Source of the DNA: Ctenosaura bakeri
Lineage: Eukaryota; Chordata; Lepidosauria; Squamata; Iguanidae
NCBI GenBank assembly: GCA_948474755.1
Contig: CAOLHI010001804.1
Coordinates: 310,001-374,000, forward strand
Reading direction: 5' to 3'
Length of the DNA: 64,000 nucleotides
Numbering within the stretch: position 1 is the stretch's first letter; each line of letters starts with the position of its first letter. Made by a program: the position numbers and the translations under genes. This document shows, piece after piece, positions 35,590 through 48,149 of the stretch. The notes under the pieces were generated by a model that was not told the origin of the DNA, made no database searches, and was given only the letters and a program-made list of their open reading frames with translations.

Positions 35590-38500
35590 TCTTATATTCT
35601 AGGTATTTCCTTTGATTTCCAAAATCGAGCATAGACCAGTCTAGCCGCTATCACCATATATATCAACTTTTTCTTCTCTGAATTCTTCCTGAAATACTTA
35701 TCATCTATTATATTTAACAAATATATCTCTGGATTCATAGGAAACTTAATATGTAACGCCCTCTCAATGCATTCGTGAATACTCTTCCAAAATTCTTTTG
35801 CTTTTATACATGACCACCAAAGGTGGTAAAAGGTTCCTTTTCCTGGACATTTCCAACATATATCTTTACTGTTCTTACTCATTCTCGATATTTGTAGTGG
35901 TGTAAAGTACCAACGGAAAAACATCTTTCCAAGAATTCTCCCAGCTCTGTAAGGGAATTACATGTCCCAAATTTCTCGCCCATTTCATCATATTATCTTT
36001 CACTATCTCCTCTTCCATGTACCAATTCAACAACATTTTATATATTTTCCCCAACAAATGATCTATCCCCGGTTTAAGTAATTTATCAAATTCTTTCTCT
36101 CTTACTTCAATCCGTTTTATTTTCCTATTTTAAACCTTTCCTCTAATTGCCTTTGTAATAGCCAGTGAGAGGTAATACCCAGTGTGGCCAATTCTTCCTT
36201 ATTTTTCCAACTCACATTCTCTCCTTGTACTTTTACTGAATCTTTATATTTTAACCATTTATCTAACTGGGGCTTCTCCCTTCTATAAAAGGCCTCATGT
36301 GCTGACACCCATTGTGGAATTTTACCATATAATCTATTTCTATATTGCAACCAAACCTTCAATAGTGGTTTTCTTATAAAATGATTATTAAACTCCCTAT
36401 TTACCTTTACTTTATCATACCATAAATAAGCGTGCCAGCCGAAGAAAAGATCTGCCCCTTCAATTTTTAACAGTCTAGTATTTTCTAATTTTATCCAATC
36501 TATTACCCAACAAAGACAACTGGCCTGAAAATACGATTTTAAATCTGATTGTCCTAATCCCCCTCTTTCCTTTACATCCTTTAGTATTTTCCATTTTATT
36601 CTTGGTTTTTTAGCATTCCATACGAACTTTGATAAATCTCTTTCCCATTGTTTCAAAGGTACTTCATTAGAAATAATCGGCAGATTCTGGAATAGAAAAA
36701 TCATTTTTGGCAATATATTCATTTTAATCGTTGCTATCCTCCCCATCAGAGATAGGTCAAGCTTAGACCATCTCTTTAAATCTTGCTTTATTTCACCCCA
36801 AACTTTTTTATAATTATTGTCATACAAATCTGTATTATTACCCGAAATATTAATCCCCAAATGTCTCACTTTCTTGGTTAATTTAAATTTTGAAATTTCT
36901 CTAATCTCCTCTTCTACTTTCGGGATATTTTTCATTAATATCATTGTCTTATCTAAATGAATCTTAAAACACGATACTACCTCGAAGTCTTCCAACACTT
37001 CAATCACTTTTTTTATACTTTCTCTTGGATCATCAAGCATAATTACTAAATCATCCGCGAACGCCCTTACTTTGTATGTCTGGTTCCCAATACTAATTCC
37101 TTTTATCTCCTTATCTTGTCTTATCTTAATATTCAGTATTTCAACCATCAATATAAAAATCAGAGGGGATAATGGGCAACCTTGTCTCGTTCCTTTCCTA
37201 ATTTCAAATTTTTCTGTTTTTTCTCCATTAATTATAATTCTCCCTGATTGCTTGCTATATATCATTTTTATCCAATTAGAAAATTTCCCCCCTATATTTA
37301 TCTTTTCCAATACCTCTGCAATAAATCTCCACTTTATGTTGTCAAAGGCTTTTTCGGCATCTCCGAAGATTAATCCCATCTTTCTTTCATTATGTTTATG
37401 ATAGAATTCGATTGTATCCAATATTACTCTAATATTTTCTTTTATTGATCTTCCTGGCAAGAAGCCATTTTGATCCTCATGTATCCGATTTCTTAAAAAT
37501 TTTTTTAGTCTCTCGGCCAGGATAGATGCAAATAGCTTATCATCTATATTCAGTAAGGATATCGGTCTGTAATCTTTCACATCTTGTTGATCTTTACCTT
37601 CTTTAGGAATCAGCGAAATTGTTGCTTCTCCCCACGAGTCTGGTTTATTTGCCCGGTCCAATTCATTGAACAATTGCTGAATAGGATCCATCAATACTTC
37701 CTGAAACTCTTTATAGTACCTAGCAGTAAAACCGTCTGGGCCTGGTGCTTTTCCAATTTTCAGTTTCTGTATAGCCATTTTTATCTCTACTTTTGTAATT
37801 GGTTTATTTAATTCTGTTCTTTGTTCCTCTTGAATTTCCTCCAAATTAACTTTTTCTAAATACTTCTTTACTTTTTGTACATATTCCTCCGAATCTTTCA
37901 CATTGCTAAACAGCTGCTTATAATATTCCTTAAACAATTCTTTAATTATCTTCTGTTCTCTAAATACCTTATCACCTTTCCTAATCTCCATAATTAATCT
38001 TTTTTCTTTCTCTTTTTTCAGTCTATAAGCCAACCATTTACCTACCTTGTTAGTGTGTTCAAAAAACTTTTGTCTAGTATATTTTAGCTTCTTTTCTATC
38101 TCTATCCTTTCCTCCATAGCTAATTGTTTTTGTAGAATTTTTGTCTCCCTCAGTAACTTTACATTATTTGGATCTTTTTTCATCTCTTCATCTTTTCCCC
38201 GTAAATCTAACATCAACTTTTCCATTTTCTGCTTTCTTACCTTTTTTCTATATGCTTCCTGTTCTAATAATATTCCCCTAATTACCGCTTTTCCTGCGTG
38301 CCAGACGGTTTTATTTGGCGTTCCTTTTCCCAGGTTCTCCTTAAAGAAGAACCTTATCTCTTGTTTTATCCTCTCAACTATTTTCTCATCTCTCAAAATA
38401 TCATCCTTTAATACCCATGTATATTCTCTACTCCTCTCTTGTAATGTTAACACTATAGGGCAATGATCCGATAACAGTCTTGGTAGGATCTCCATCTTTT

Positions 38501-39131
38501 TAACCTGTTTACATAACGTCTTTGAAATCAAAACCATATCAGTTTGTGACTACGTTTTATGCACCTCGGAAAAATACGTGTATTCTTCAGCATTTCCGTA
38601 TAAGTATCTCCATACATGTGTCACCAAAGTTAAGTTCATTCGTTCATCAAACGATTTTAGTAATTTTCCTTTAGGTGTCTTCCCTCGTTTTTTTAATGTC
38701 CTATCCAGTTCGGGGTCTATTACCCCATTCCAGTCACCCATTATAAGTACATCTTGATAATTGTAGTCTAATAATTACTTGGTCAAATTGTCATAAAATG
38801 TCGCTTTTTCCTGTGGGCCATAAATTCCCACCACCAACAATTTTTTTCCAATTGTTTCAATATCTATACCTAACAGCATGCTTCTATTGTCTCTAAATAT
38901 TTCTTTTGCTATGTATTTTTTATTTACATATATTGTCACACCTTTTTTTCTTCTTAGTTGTTGAAAAATCCTGACCTAACCTAGAATTCTTTATGTATTT
39001 TAAATCTTTCTCCCTAATATGAGTTTCCTGCAAGCAGATTATATCTGCTTTCATTTTTCTAGACGTTGAAATATCCTTTTCCTCTTTATCACTGCATTCA
39101 TTCCTCTTACATTCCAGGTTACCACCCTCAT
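35590..39131 (-). pseudogene. L1 ORF2 (endonuclease, reverse transcriptase, C-terminal zinc-knuckle region), nearly complete
   Basis: ORF2 starts at 39131 with MRVVTWNVRGMNA, overlapping the ORF1 tail in another frame. The endonuclease includes KADIICLQETHIREKD (39040), GDWNGVIDPELDR (38740) and SDHCPIVLTL (about 38470). From 38537 to 36117 there is an unbroken frame of 806 codons with the complete RT core: KIGKAPGPDGFTARYYKEF, DVKDYRPISLLNIDDK, GFLPGRSIKENI, GTRQGCPLSPLIFI, and the catalytic FADD at residues 493-496 (37061-37050). The C-terminal part continues in broken frames (36057-35592) with CWKCPGKGTFYHLWWSC. Lesions lie at 39054-39058, near 38870-38745, at 38545-38540 and after 36117. 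Confidence 0.92.
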
Positions 39132-40207
39132 TTCCCCCCCCTTTTCTCCTCTCTTTCTCTTTAACTTTTATTTCTTCTCGTTCTTCCTCTTGGTCTTCTT
39201 CTCCTTTATCATCCTCTTCCTCTTCTTCTTCCTCTTCTTTCTCAAATTCCCTTTCTTTCTCCTGCTCAATCCTCTCCTCCATCTCACTTCCCCTTCTTTC
39301 TGTAAATTTTTCCCCTACTCCTTCGTCAGTTCCTCTCCCCTCTTCTCCTTCACGCTCTTGCCCTTCTATTCTTCTTTTCCTTAGTTCATCTTTATATCTT
39401 CTCAAAAAATCCTGAGCTTTTTGAACTGTATTCAATGTGAATTTTTTCTCTTTGTATAAGAAGATGACCCCTTCCAATTTCCCCCATCTATAAGTCACTC
39501 CACTTCTTCTAAGCACTTGAGTAAGGAAGAAATAATCTTTCCTTTTCTTCAAAATCTGCACCGGGATGTCTTTAAAAATTTGTAATTCTTCCTGATCCAC
39601 AATAAGCTTACTTACATAACTCTGGCGAATCACCAATTCTTTAACTCTTTCCCTTAAGAAATAAATTACAATATCCTGTGGGAGCTTTCTCTTTCTAGCT
39701 ATAAATGAATTAGTCCAAAACATTTTATCAATTTCCAAATCAAGTTGTTCCATATTCCATCCAATGTAGTCTGCCAAATATGGGGTCACTCTCGTATATA
39801 AGTCTTCTCCTTGGACCTCTCTCAGTCCTCTGATTTTTATATATTTGTCTCGAAATTTGACTTCTGTGTTTTTATTTTGTTGTTCAGTCTTGTCTATCTG
39901 CTTTCCCATCATTGGAGTTTTTTTCCAACTTCGCTGTTCTTTCTTGTAATTCATCTAATTTCTTATGAATACTCTTCACTTCCAGCGTTATGCTTTCCAG
40001 TGTCTGTCCTACATTTCCCATTTCCTTCTTCATCTCGTTCATGTCACTTGCCATACCTTTCAGATCATTCTTAAATTCTGATCTCAATTTTCTAATCTCT
40101 TCTATGATTGATGCTGAAAATTCGGTCACTTTTGGTTGTTCCTCTAAGGAGGGCTTCATCTGCAATTGCTGTTTGACAGACGTTGCTTTTCTTGTTCCTG
40201 ATGCCAT
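39120..40207 (-). pseudogene. L1 ORF1, frameshifted, merged by frameshift with the start of ORF2
   Basis: It starts MASGTRKATSVKQQLQM at 40207, with a coiled coil (EEIRKLRSEFKNDLKGMASD and on), and one frame change near 39900-39950. The RRM-like part follows (KYIKIRGLREVQGEDLYTRV, RKLPQDIVIYFLRERVKELV), then the C-terminal domain (DIPVQILKKRKDYFFLTQVL). It ends in a striking Glu/Arg-rich tail with a run of eight Glu. The frame then reads on into the endonuclease start of ORF2 without a stop, because of an indel in an A/T run at 39054-39058. Confidence 0.88.
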
Positions 40208-42229
40208 TTTATTTATTATTTATTTCTCTATTTCAATATTTGGTATATTTATGTGTAACTCAACAGTATACTATTCCCTTTAAACAGTTTTAATAAAAAC
40301 CAATAGTCTGTTACTCCCTAGACAAATCTAGTTTGTTCGGAAGCTACTCAACACTGTAAATATTAATATCCCAAATCAACCCGTCTCTATTTTTAAATTT
40401 AAGTACAAAATATAATTGGATTTAATATCTACCTCTGTTTATGTGTCTAACTTACTTTAGGTATATCAAACTTAGTATAAATAGTAATTTAATACAATTC
40501 TAAACCACTCGATTCAAGACTTATAATCTATATAATATCTATAAAATATCTATTGCTTCTCCAAAAATGTTCTTCAATGTGAATTCAATTTGAAATAAAA
40601 ATTAGACCCTCAATTCCACTTTTTGGGTAAGATCAGATACAATATCAAATCAGTACTGTAAGATAGACCCAGTCAAAATTACAATTAAATATTTATCAAT
40701 ATCCCTTTTACCTTTTACCACTCCTATCTACTCTATAAATTTATAAATCTGAATATTTATAAACCTTATGAATTTTTAGAATACTCTTGATGCTCTTAAT
40801 ATTTCCTCTTCCTTAGAACTTAAATACAAATACGCAAATTAAATACAAATACACCTCCTTAACACTTAAGTACACTCTATCTTTTCAACTTTTTCAAGGC
40901 TTTAACTTTTTCATCAATTTTTACCCCAGATTTTACTTCCAACTTAACTGTTTACCTTCAAAACCTCTAACCTTATCTTTTATAAATATTACTATTCTTT
41001 CCAATACTTCAGCCCTTAAAAATCAAATTTACCCAATTACATATCCCCGTTCCTTCCACCCCCATTTAAATTAATAGCAAACTTATATAAATGGTCTTAG
41101 TGATCTTAATCAAACCACACTTATTTCACAATATACTTTTCCCTTTAAATTTCACCACAAGGTGGCACACCTCCACTGCTTATTTCAACTTATTTTACTT
41201 CCAGCTACAGAGAGTGAATCTAGTTCCTTCTGAATAAGAAGGGCTGAGGTAACGCATGGGTTAACTTGCTCCTTCAGTATGTCCTTGGAATTTTGCAGTC
41301 CTTGAAGATCTCGCTCTCTCACTCCTTCGCTGTCGTTGTTTTCCTCCTTGTCCTTCTTACCCTTCTTGCCGCTTCTTTATTTTTTATTATGTCAAAAGGA
41401 TAGTCAGATTGAAATATCTCCACCAACCATAACTTCAAAATTATCGTAGAAGGACTTTAAAACTCCTCTTCATACAGCCCCACAGTCCAAGTTCCAAGTC
41501 CTAAAAACTTTATTAACTCAGTCCAAAATGCAGCCACTACCAACTTCACTCCAAACTTCAACGCTCCTTTAAGTAATACTAGTAATGCATAATATTAATA
41601 ATATTAGTAATTGTTCAATAATATTAGTCCAGCTTAATTAAATCACGGTATCCTCTTACTCCTTCCCCCTTCTCTAATAAATCGCCATGTCCCTTCGCCA
41701 AGATCGGCTGCCTCCAGAGTCTCCAAACTCCAGGGGAGAATATTTCTCTTCTCAGTTAAACCCAGTTACCAAATGATCCGCGGTGTGATCCCACACTCAA
41801 AGCAGTTCCAACTCAAAGTCTTTCGCCGCTGCCATCAAAATCTTAACTCAAACAAAATAAGGAAAAGAAAAAAGAACAATCTGAATGAGAAAATAATTCT
41901 AACGACCTAAATCAGAGTCTTTTCCACAGATGAAATTTCACAGCTGGAGTTTAGTCCAGCTTTAAATATTTAATAAAAGTAAAAGAAAACAATCGCGGCT
42001 TCTAGCTTCCTGCTTCTAGCCGCTCTCAGTTCTCCCCTCTCCTTATACAGACCCGGTAAGTTTAAAGCCCTGATACTTCTCAGGGATAGTTCTTGTTTAT
42101 TGTTGCAGGGTCATTATTGCGCTGGCTCTTTTCTTTTTAGCGTCCACAAAAAACATCAGATATATATTACCCAAAATTAAAGATCGTCCACCTGAATCTT
42201 CCAGATCTTCTATTAGACTTAAAACTTAA

Positions 42230-42511
42230 AAAAGTGGTGGCGAGGATTTTCTCCCCAAGGGAACCTCCGCGAGGTAATGGCGGCTTGTCATCCTCCTCAG
42301 CGCTTTCCGCGTCCCTGGCGTCAGCTGTTTCTCTCCAGGACACCCGCGCTGGAGTCCGGACCGCGCCAAGCTCCTCTGAACCCCTTTTCCCAAAGGGGTA
42401 TTTTCCTGTCTCCTCCACTCTTGAGACGGGATTACGTCCTCACGGGGCGATTGTCAATCCCGGGTCCACTCGGGATGACAACCTCGCTCCTCACCGCTGC
42501 CACCGGAAGTC
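42230..42511 (-). promoter_or_regulatory. GC-rich 5' end of L1, probable internal promoter
   Basis: This CpG-bearing segment is the first 280 bases of the element on the minus strand. L1 transcription starts at the element 5' end from an internal polymerase II promoter. It starts ACTTCCGGTGGCAGC, like the first L1 at 5720. ACTTCCGG resembles an ETS-factor site, but no binding is shown by the sequence. Confidence 0.5.
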
Positions 42512-42739
42512 CAAACCCCAGAATTCCACAGGATGTTGAAAGTAGAACAACAGCACCACAACAGTGTAATGAGGAAAAGCCCCAAGACTGAGCTAAAGTA
42601 GGGGAAGACAATTAGTTGGAACACTCTTTTAGAGTCTTTTATTTTAACATCTCCTGCTCCTCATATGGACTCCATTGTAATTTAACGAAAGGTCTAAATT
42701 GTTGTGTCAGACGCAAAAGTCAGAATAACCCCAAAGTGC

Positions 42740-42900
42740 ATTGTGATATATATACACATACATCAACATATTTGGAACTACGTGCATGCATGCAACTGTA
42801 CACATACACGCGCGTGCACACACATACCTACATGAAACCTTACACACACACTCAAACTTTAAAGAAATTGAAGGTTTACATGCATGCACTCCCCCCCACA
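42740..42900. repeat. AC/GT-rich low-complexity stretch
   Basis: acacatacacgcgcgtgcac and neighbouring AC, CATG and TACATG steps alternate purine and pyrimidine over about 150 bases. Confidence 0.75.
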
Positions 42901-42949
42901 TAAGCTCCAGTAAACTGCCACAGATTCTACCAGTGCTGCATTGTTGTGA

Positions 42950-43140
42950 TTGCTATTTTAAATCAATAAGGTAGAAACCAGTAAGGTAGTGAAGTCTACA
43001 TGCATGTATGCTTAACACACATACCTGCACAAACCCCACTAAACTGCATTGTTTAAATCAAATCAATAAAGTAGTAAAGTCTACATGCATGGATACAAAT
43101 ACACACCTTCACACACCTGCATAAACCCCACTAAACTGCC
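42950..43140. repeat. Tandem repeat, unit roughly 80 bp
   Basis: aagtctacatgcatg occurs at about 42992 and 43076, followed in both by cacacayacctgcayaaacc and ccactaaactgc, and preceded by aatcaataargtag. Confidence 0.65.
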
Positions 43141-43219
43141 ACTGATGCTTCCACTGCAGCATTAGTATCATTATCATCATGACCATCATCGCTGTTGTTA
43201 TTATTCTAATTATTTCTAG

Positions 43220-43495
43220 TACCACTAACCTGCCACCTCTCAAACCTTAAAGGAGTCAAGATGGCAGTAGAACAAGATAACAATATAAAGACTGTAACTG
43301 TAGGTATCAAGGTCTAGATATTAATCCCAGGCCCTCTAACCAACTTACTGTTAATGCTCTGTTTTTTTCTGGCACCACTAATCTGCTGTCACTCAAACCT
43401 TACAAGAAACAAGAAGGCAGTAAAGCTAGCAGTATAAAGACTATATAACTGTAGGTATATAGATTTAGATATTAATTCCAGGTCCTCTAACTGAT
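43220..43495. repeat. Tandem repeat, unit about 150 bp, two copies
   Basis: Both copies contain ccactaaYctgc, then ctcaaaccttaMa, an aaggcagtaRa-like phrase, agtataaagact-like text, aactgtaggtat, and tagatattaat followed by ccaggYcctctaac. Copy starts are near 43222 and 43373. Confidence 0.75.
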
Positions 43496-43504
43496 TCAAT
43501 TAAA

Positions 43505-43925
43505 TGAAGGCCTAGCGGTGGGGTGGGGGGACAAGACCCTCATCGCCATCACCATCATCCAATAAGGCAGGGCAAAAATCCTCTACCACTAGTAGGAAAT
43601 AATAGGCCATAGGCCTAGCAGGCCTCTGGAACAAGGCCCAGGCCTGAGGCCCTGGCCGCATCGAACAATGTGGCCAGCACGGCCTGGCAGACTCTATCCA
43701 ACCACCAGGACTATATGCCACTAGGCCTCTAATCCCAATGAGGCCAAAGCAGGTCCCAACTACAACTAGATCTTACAGGCCCCTAAGAAGCCATACAAGC
43801 CAAGCAGGCCTAAAAGGCACCACTACAATAGACCTCTAACGGACCACATGGCAAACAGGCTGAGCAGGCCCCACACAAACAAAAGCCTGGTAGGCCTCAA
43901 ATTGAACACATGACCAAGTGGTTGA
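43505..43925. repeat. AGGCC/GGCCT-dense block
   Basis: The tetramer GGCC occurs over 15 times in 420 bases, often as aggcct, in an otherwise AT-rich neighbourhood. No clear period was found. Confidence 0.6.
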
Positions 43926-45791
43926 TAGGGGCCTGGCAAAATAGACACAAATAATCAATCCCCAAAGAGGTGGTTAACATGAGCAGCATGGATTTTAAAC
44001 TCTGAAACTGCTTCTGCATATCATCCCACACATAAAGTCTGCCAGATTCTCAGCCAGGAATGTCCAGAACTCTTGTCCTGTGTCAACCATCAGAGAAGAG
44101 CCCCTAACAGCTCCAAAACACACAGCAGCACCAAATCAGCCTCCTAAAAGCAATCAGCAAAAATCAGCAGCCTTTAAATCAATCAGGAACCAGAACAATA
44201 CCATAACCACTAGATCAGTCAATAAAAATGAGCAAAGAATCTGCAGGCACAGCACCACAAAAACCTGCCCAGATGTCCCAAGCAGCCTGGCCATGATCTC
44301 TGGCTGTTTAAAGTTATAACTCACTGAGAATTCAAGAGAGAAGGGAGGAGACTGTCAAGCGTGGTGAATTTAAAGAGGGGAGGGCTGGGGAGGGGAGAAA
44401 GAACCTTAATATTTCCTTTTAGCCATCTTAAACAGTGCTCAAGGTGGGGAGGGAGAAGAAGAATGCAAAGAACAATATCAGAAGGCAGCCAGGACGATCA
44501 GAAGACCAACTCCCTCCAAAAAGTGATGGGACCATTAAAATGCACACACACACACACTTTACACACATCAAACACTAATCCAATAAGCAACCGCGCAAGA
44601 TACCAGCCAACCCCCCCCCCAACCACAGAAACACTCAGCCAGATAGATGATCTAATGATAATGGTCACTCCATGTCAACGTCGAGCACTGAATGACATGT
44701 ATGGGGGTGAACTGCTGCACTGTCTCCTTTGCCCCTATCACATATGCTCAGCACCAATCAAAAATAACATTCTAGTCTCACTCCATGGGCATCATCAAAA
44801 GCTTGCCTTCCCTCCAGTAACATTCATCATGCTAGTCCAGGTAAGTATTCTGTTGTAGTTGTTTCACTTCACTAGCGGTCAGTGTATTTCACCATTCAAT
44901 TCTCTCTAGCTCGAGTTCAGCGCTCAGTGTTTAGGAAAATGAAAATCAGGTCAATTTGATTTCACTTCCAGTTGACTTCCTGCTTTTACTCCCAACTGCA
45001 GCAGCAACTTCAGACTTATCTTTGAAAAGGTAAACAGACTGTTCACATGACTGGAACTTCTTTTAAAGTTTAAAACTAAACTAGTTTCATCAGTTTAATT
45101 TGAAGGAATTAAGCCTCTAAACTTACCAGTGCTTATGAAAGCTCTTGTATTTTTTGGCTTTTTCCACTCAGTTCCATTGTGCTGGTCTCAATATCTGTTT
45201 TAAAAACTTCAGAATAAAACATCCCACTCACAAAGATGTAGCAGAAGTATTGATGATGAAATTTATTTTTCCTATCTGCTGGAGAGCTTCTTTGTGTATT
45301 CAGTCTTATTTCAGGAAACGTAAGAAAGTTTTGTGGCACTAACTCCACAAAGCAGCTGGTGTGATGTGGCATCACACAATGTTGTCCTGGTCTCATTCAA
45401 TCCTATGGCACCTCTAAAGACTCTTTCTCAGTCTCCCAAGGTATCCAGATCAAGGATCTAGATCATGCAGACAGTCTTCAGAATCTGAGAGAGATTTTTA
45501 TCTTGTTTCCTAGATCCTAGACCAGCTTCTACTGCATCCAGCTTCTTGTCCCTTAGCAGTGCTCTCTAAGGAACAAAGCTGGATGGCACCATTTTCAATC
45601 TGGAAGTCAAAAAAAATGTACTGTGGATTACAATGTAAGAACATCAAAGCATAGTATAAAATGTCCTTGACTACTGAAGTCTGTGGCGGGTATGCATTAT
45701 GTGTAGGTTGTAGTCTTCCACAGTCAGATGGGCATTGTTTGATAGCCAAATAATTCTAAATATGTGTGGATTATCTAAATTCTGGTTTTAA

Positions 45792-47096
<1,305 letters not shown>

Positions 47097-47526
47097 TTCT
47101 TCATGGTCTCTGTAACTCACATAAATTGGTTTGCTGCACATATGCAGTGCATTATTCAGAACATTTTAGGGCTGTTAGGGAAACATTTTGGAAGTAGCCC
47201 CATATCCACTGGTACGTACGACTAGCCATGTTCCTGCTCACACCCTCAGTTCCTTTACATCCACTGCAGCAACAGCATTAAATGGAACAGATAGCTGTGC
47301 ATTTTGGGGTTGATCATTAGGTTTTGGACTTGAACCCCTTATTCTTCTTTTGTCTTTATTCTGCAATTTGACTCAGTAACTTTGTTCACTTTGTTTGATT
47401 TGGGTTGTTTCTCAGCTTTTTAGTTTCCCATCTTGTAGCTACTCTGTCTATTGTTTCTCCGTTAGCCATTCCATCCATATCTTTTAAAAAATGTTGTACT
47501 TGTGGAGCAGAGATCCCAAACACCGG

Positions 47527-47631
47527 TGTGCCCAGGAGATAGTGAAAGCCAGACACTTAATTTCATAATAATGAAATGAAATAATGAAGTAAGGAAATTA
47601 AGTGTCTGGCTCTCACTATCTCCTGGGCACA
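47527..47631. repeat. Long near-perfect hairpin, 38-bp arms
   Basis: The arm tgtgcccaggagatagtgaa... (47527-47564) is complementary to 47594-47631 with one mismatch in 38, with a 29-base AT-rich loop. It lies in the DIRS gag leader. It appears to be an inverted duplication, since only one arm is expected from the related copy at 60830 onward. Confidence 0.9.
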
Positions 47632-47639
47632 CTTGCAGT

Positions 47640-48149
47640 GTAGTACTGGTCCTTGAAGCCTTCTTGTCTTCTCTCCTTATAACATATTTAGCCTCTTAGT
47701 CAATTTCATAGCTGCTCATTATCAATTTTAATAATAATAGAAGTTTTATAAGGTGTGGGGAGAGTTCTAGTTGTTGATAAAGCTCAGAAAGGGCTTTAAA
47801 AAAAGAAACCTATATGGTATTTTCTATGGTTAATTGGTTATTTTCATTCTGCATTACATTTCATATATGGATATTATTAGATGAATTTCTGTTGCATTGG
47901 ATATATCAAGTTTTAGAAAACATTCATATTTGATAGTTCTAATAAGTGAATAATATAGAGCTCTCTGCAACTGATTTGCTGTAAGTATAAATTTGTACAT
48001 ATATAACTTATAGATAACTTATAAATATATATATATATATAACTTATAGATATATACAACTGTATACATCAGTTTATAAGTACTAAAACTGATTAGTTTT
48101 GTCTACTGATTATAATAAGATTATTCAAAGTCTGAATAGACTGTGAATA
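47640..48149. other. Unassigned AT-rich sequence within the DIRS element
   Basis: It contains a TA-rich microsatellite (about 47995-48060). It is not matched to the related DIRS copy, so it may be inserted. Confidence 0.35.

Larger units (their letters stand above)
35154..42511 (-). mobile_element. Nearly full-length L1, antisense, with perfect 16-bp target duplication
   Basis: The element is 7358 bp, flanked by CAAACCCCAGAATTCC at 35138-35153 and 42512-42527. On the minus strand it runs 5'UTR (42511-40208, GC-rich first 280 bases), ORF1 (40207 to about 39120), ORF2 (39131 to about 35590) and 3'UTR ending in a T-run on + (35154-35161). The perfect duplication and long open ORF2 make it the youngest L1 here. 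A few frameshifts and stops show it is no longer intact. Confidence 0.95.

Noticed and set aside
39190..40283. Phe/Ser-rich plus-strand frames
   Set aside because: They are antisense shadows of L1 ORF1, which is Lys/Glu rich.
42740..42900. CRISPR-like or regulatory array
   Set aside because: It is simple AC/GT-rich sequence without spaced identical repeats, and the genome is vertebrate.
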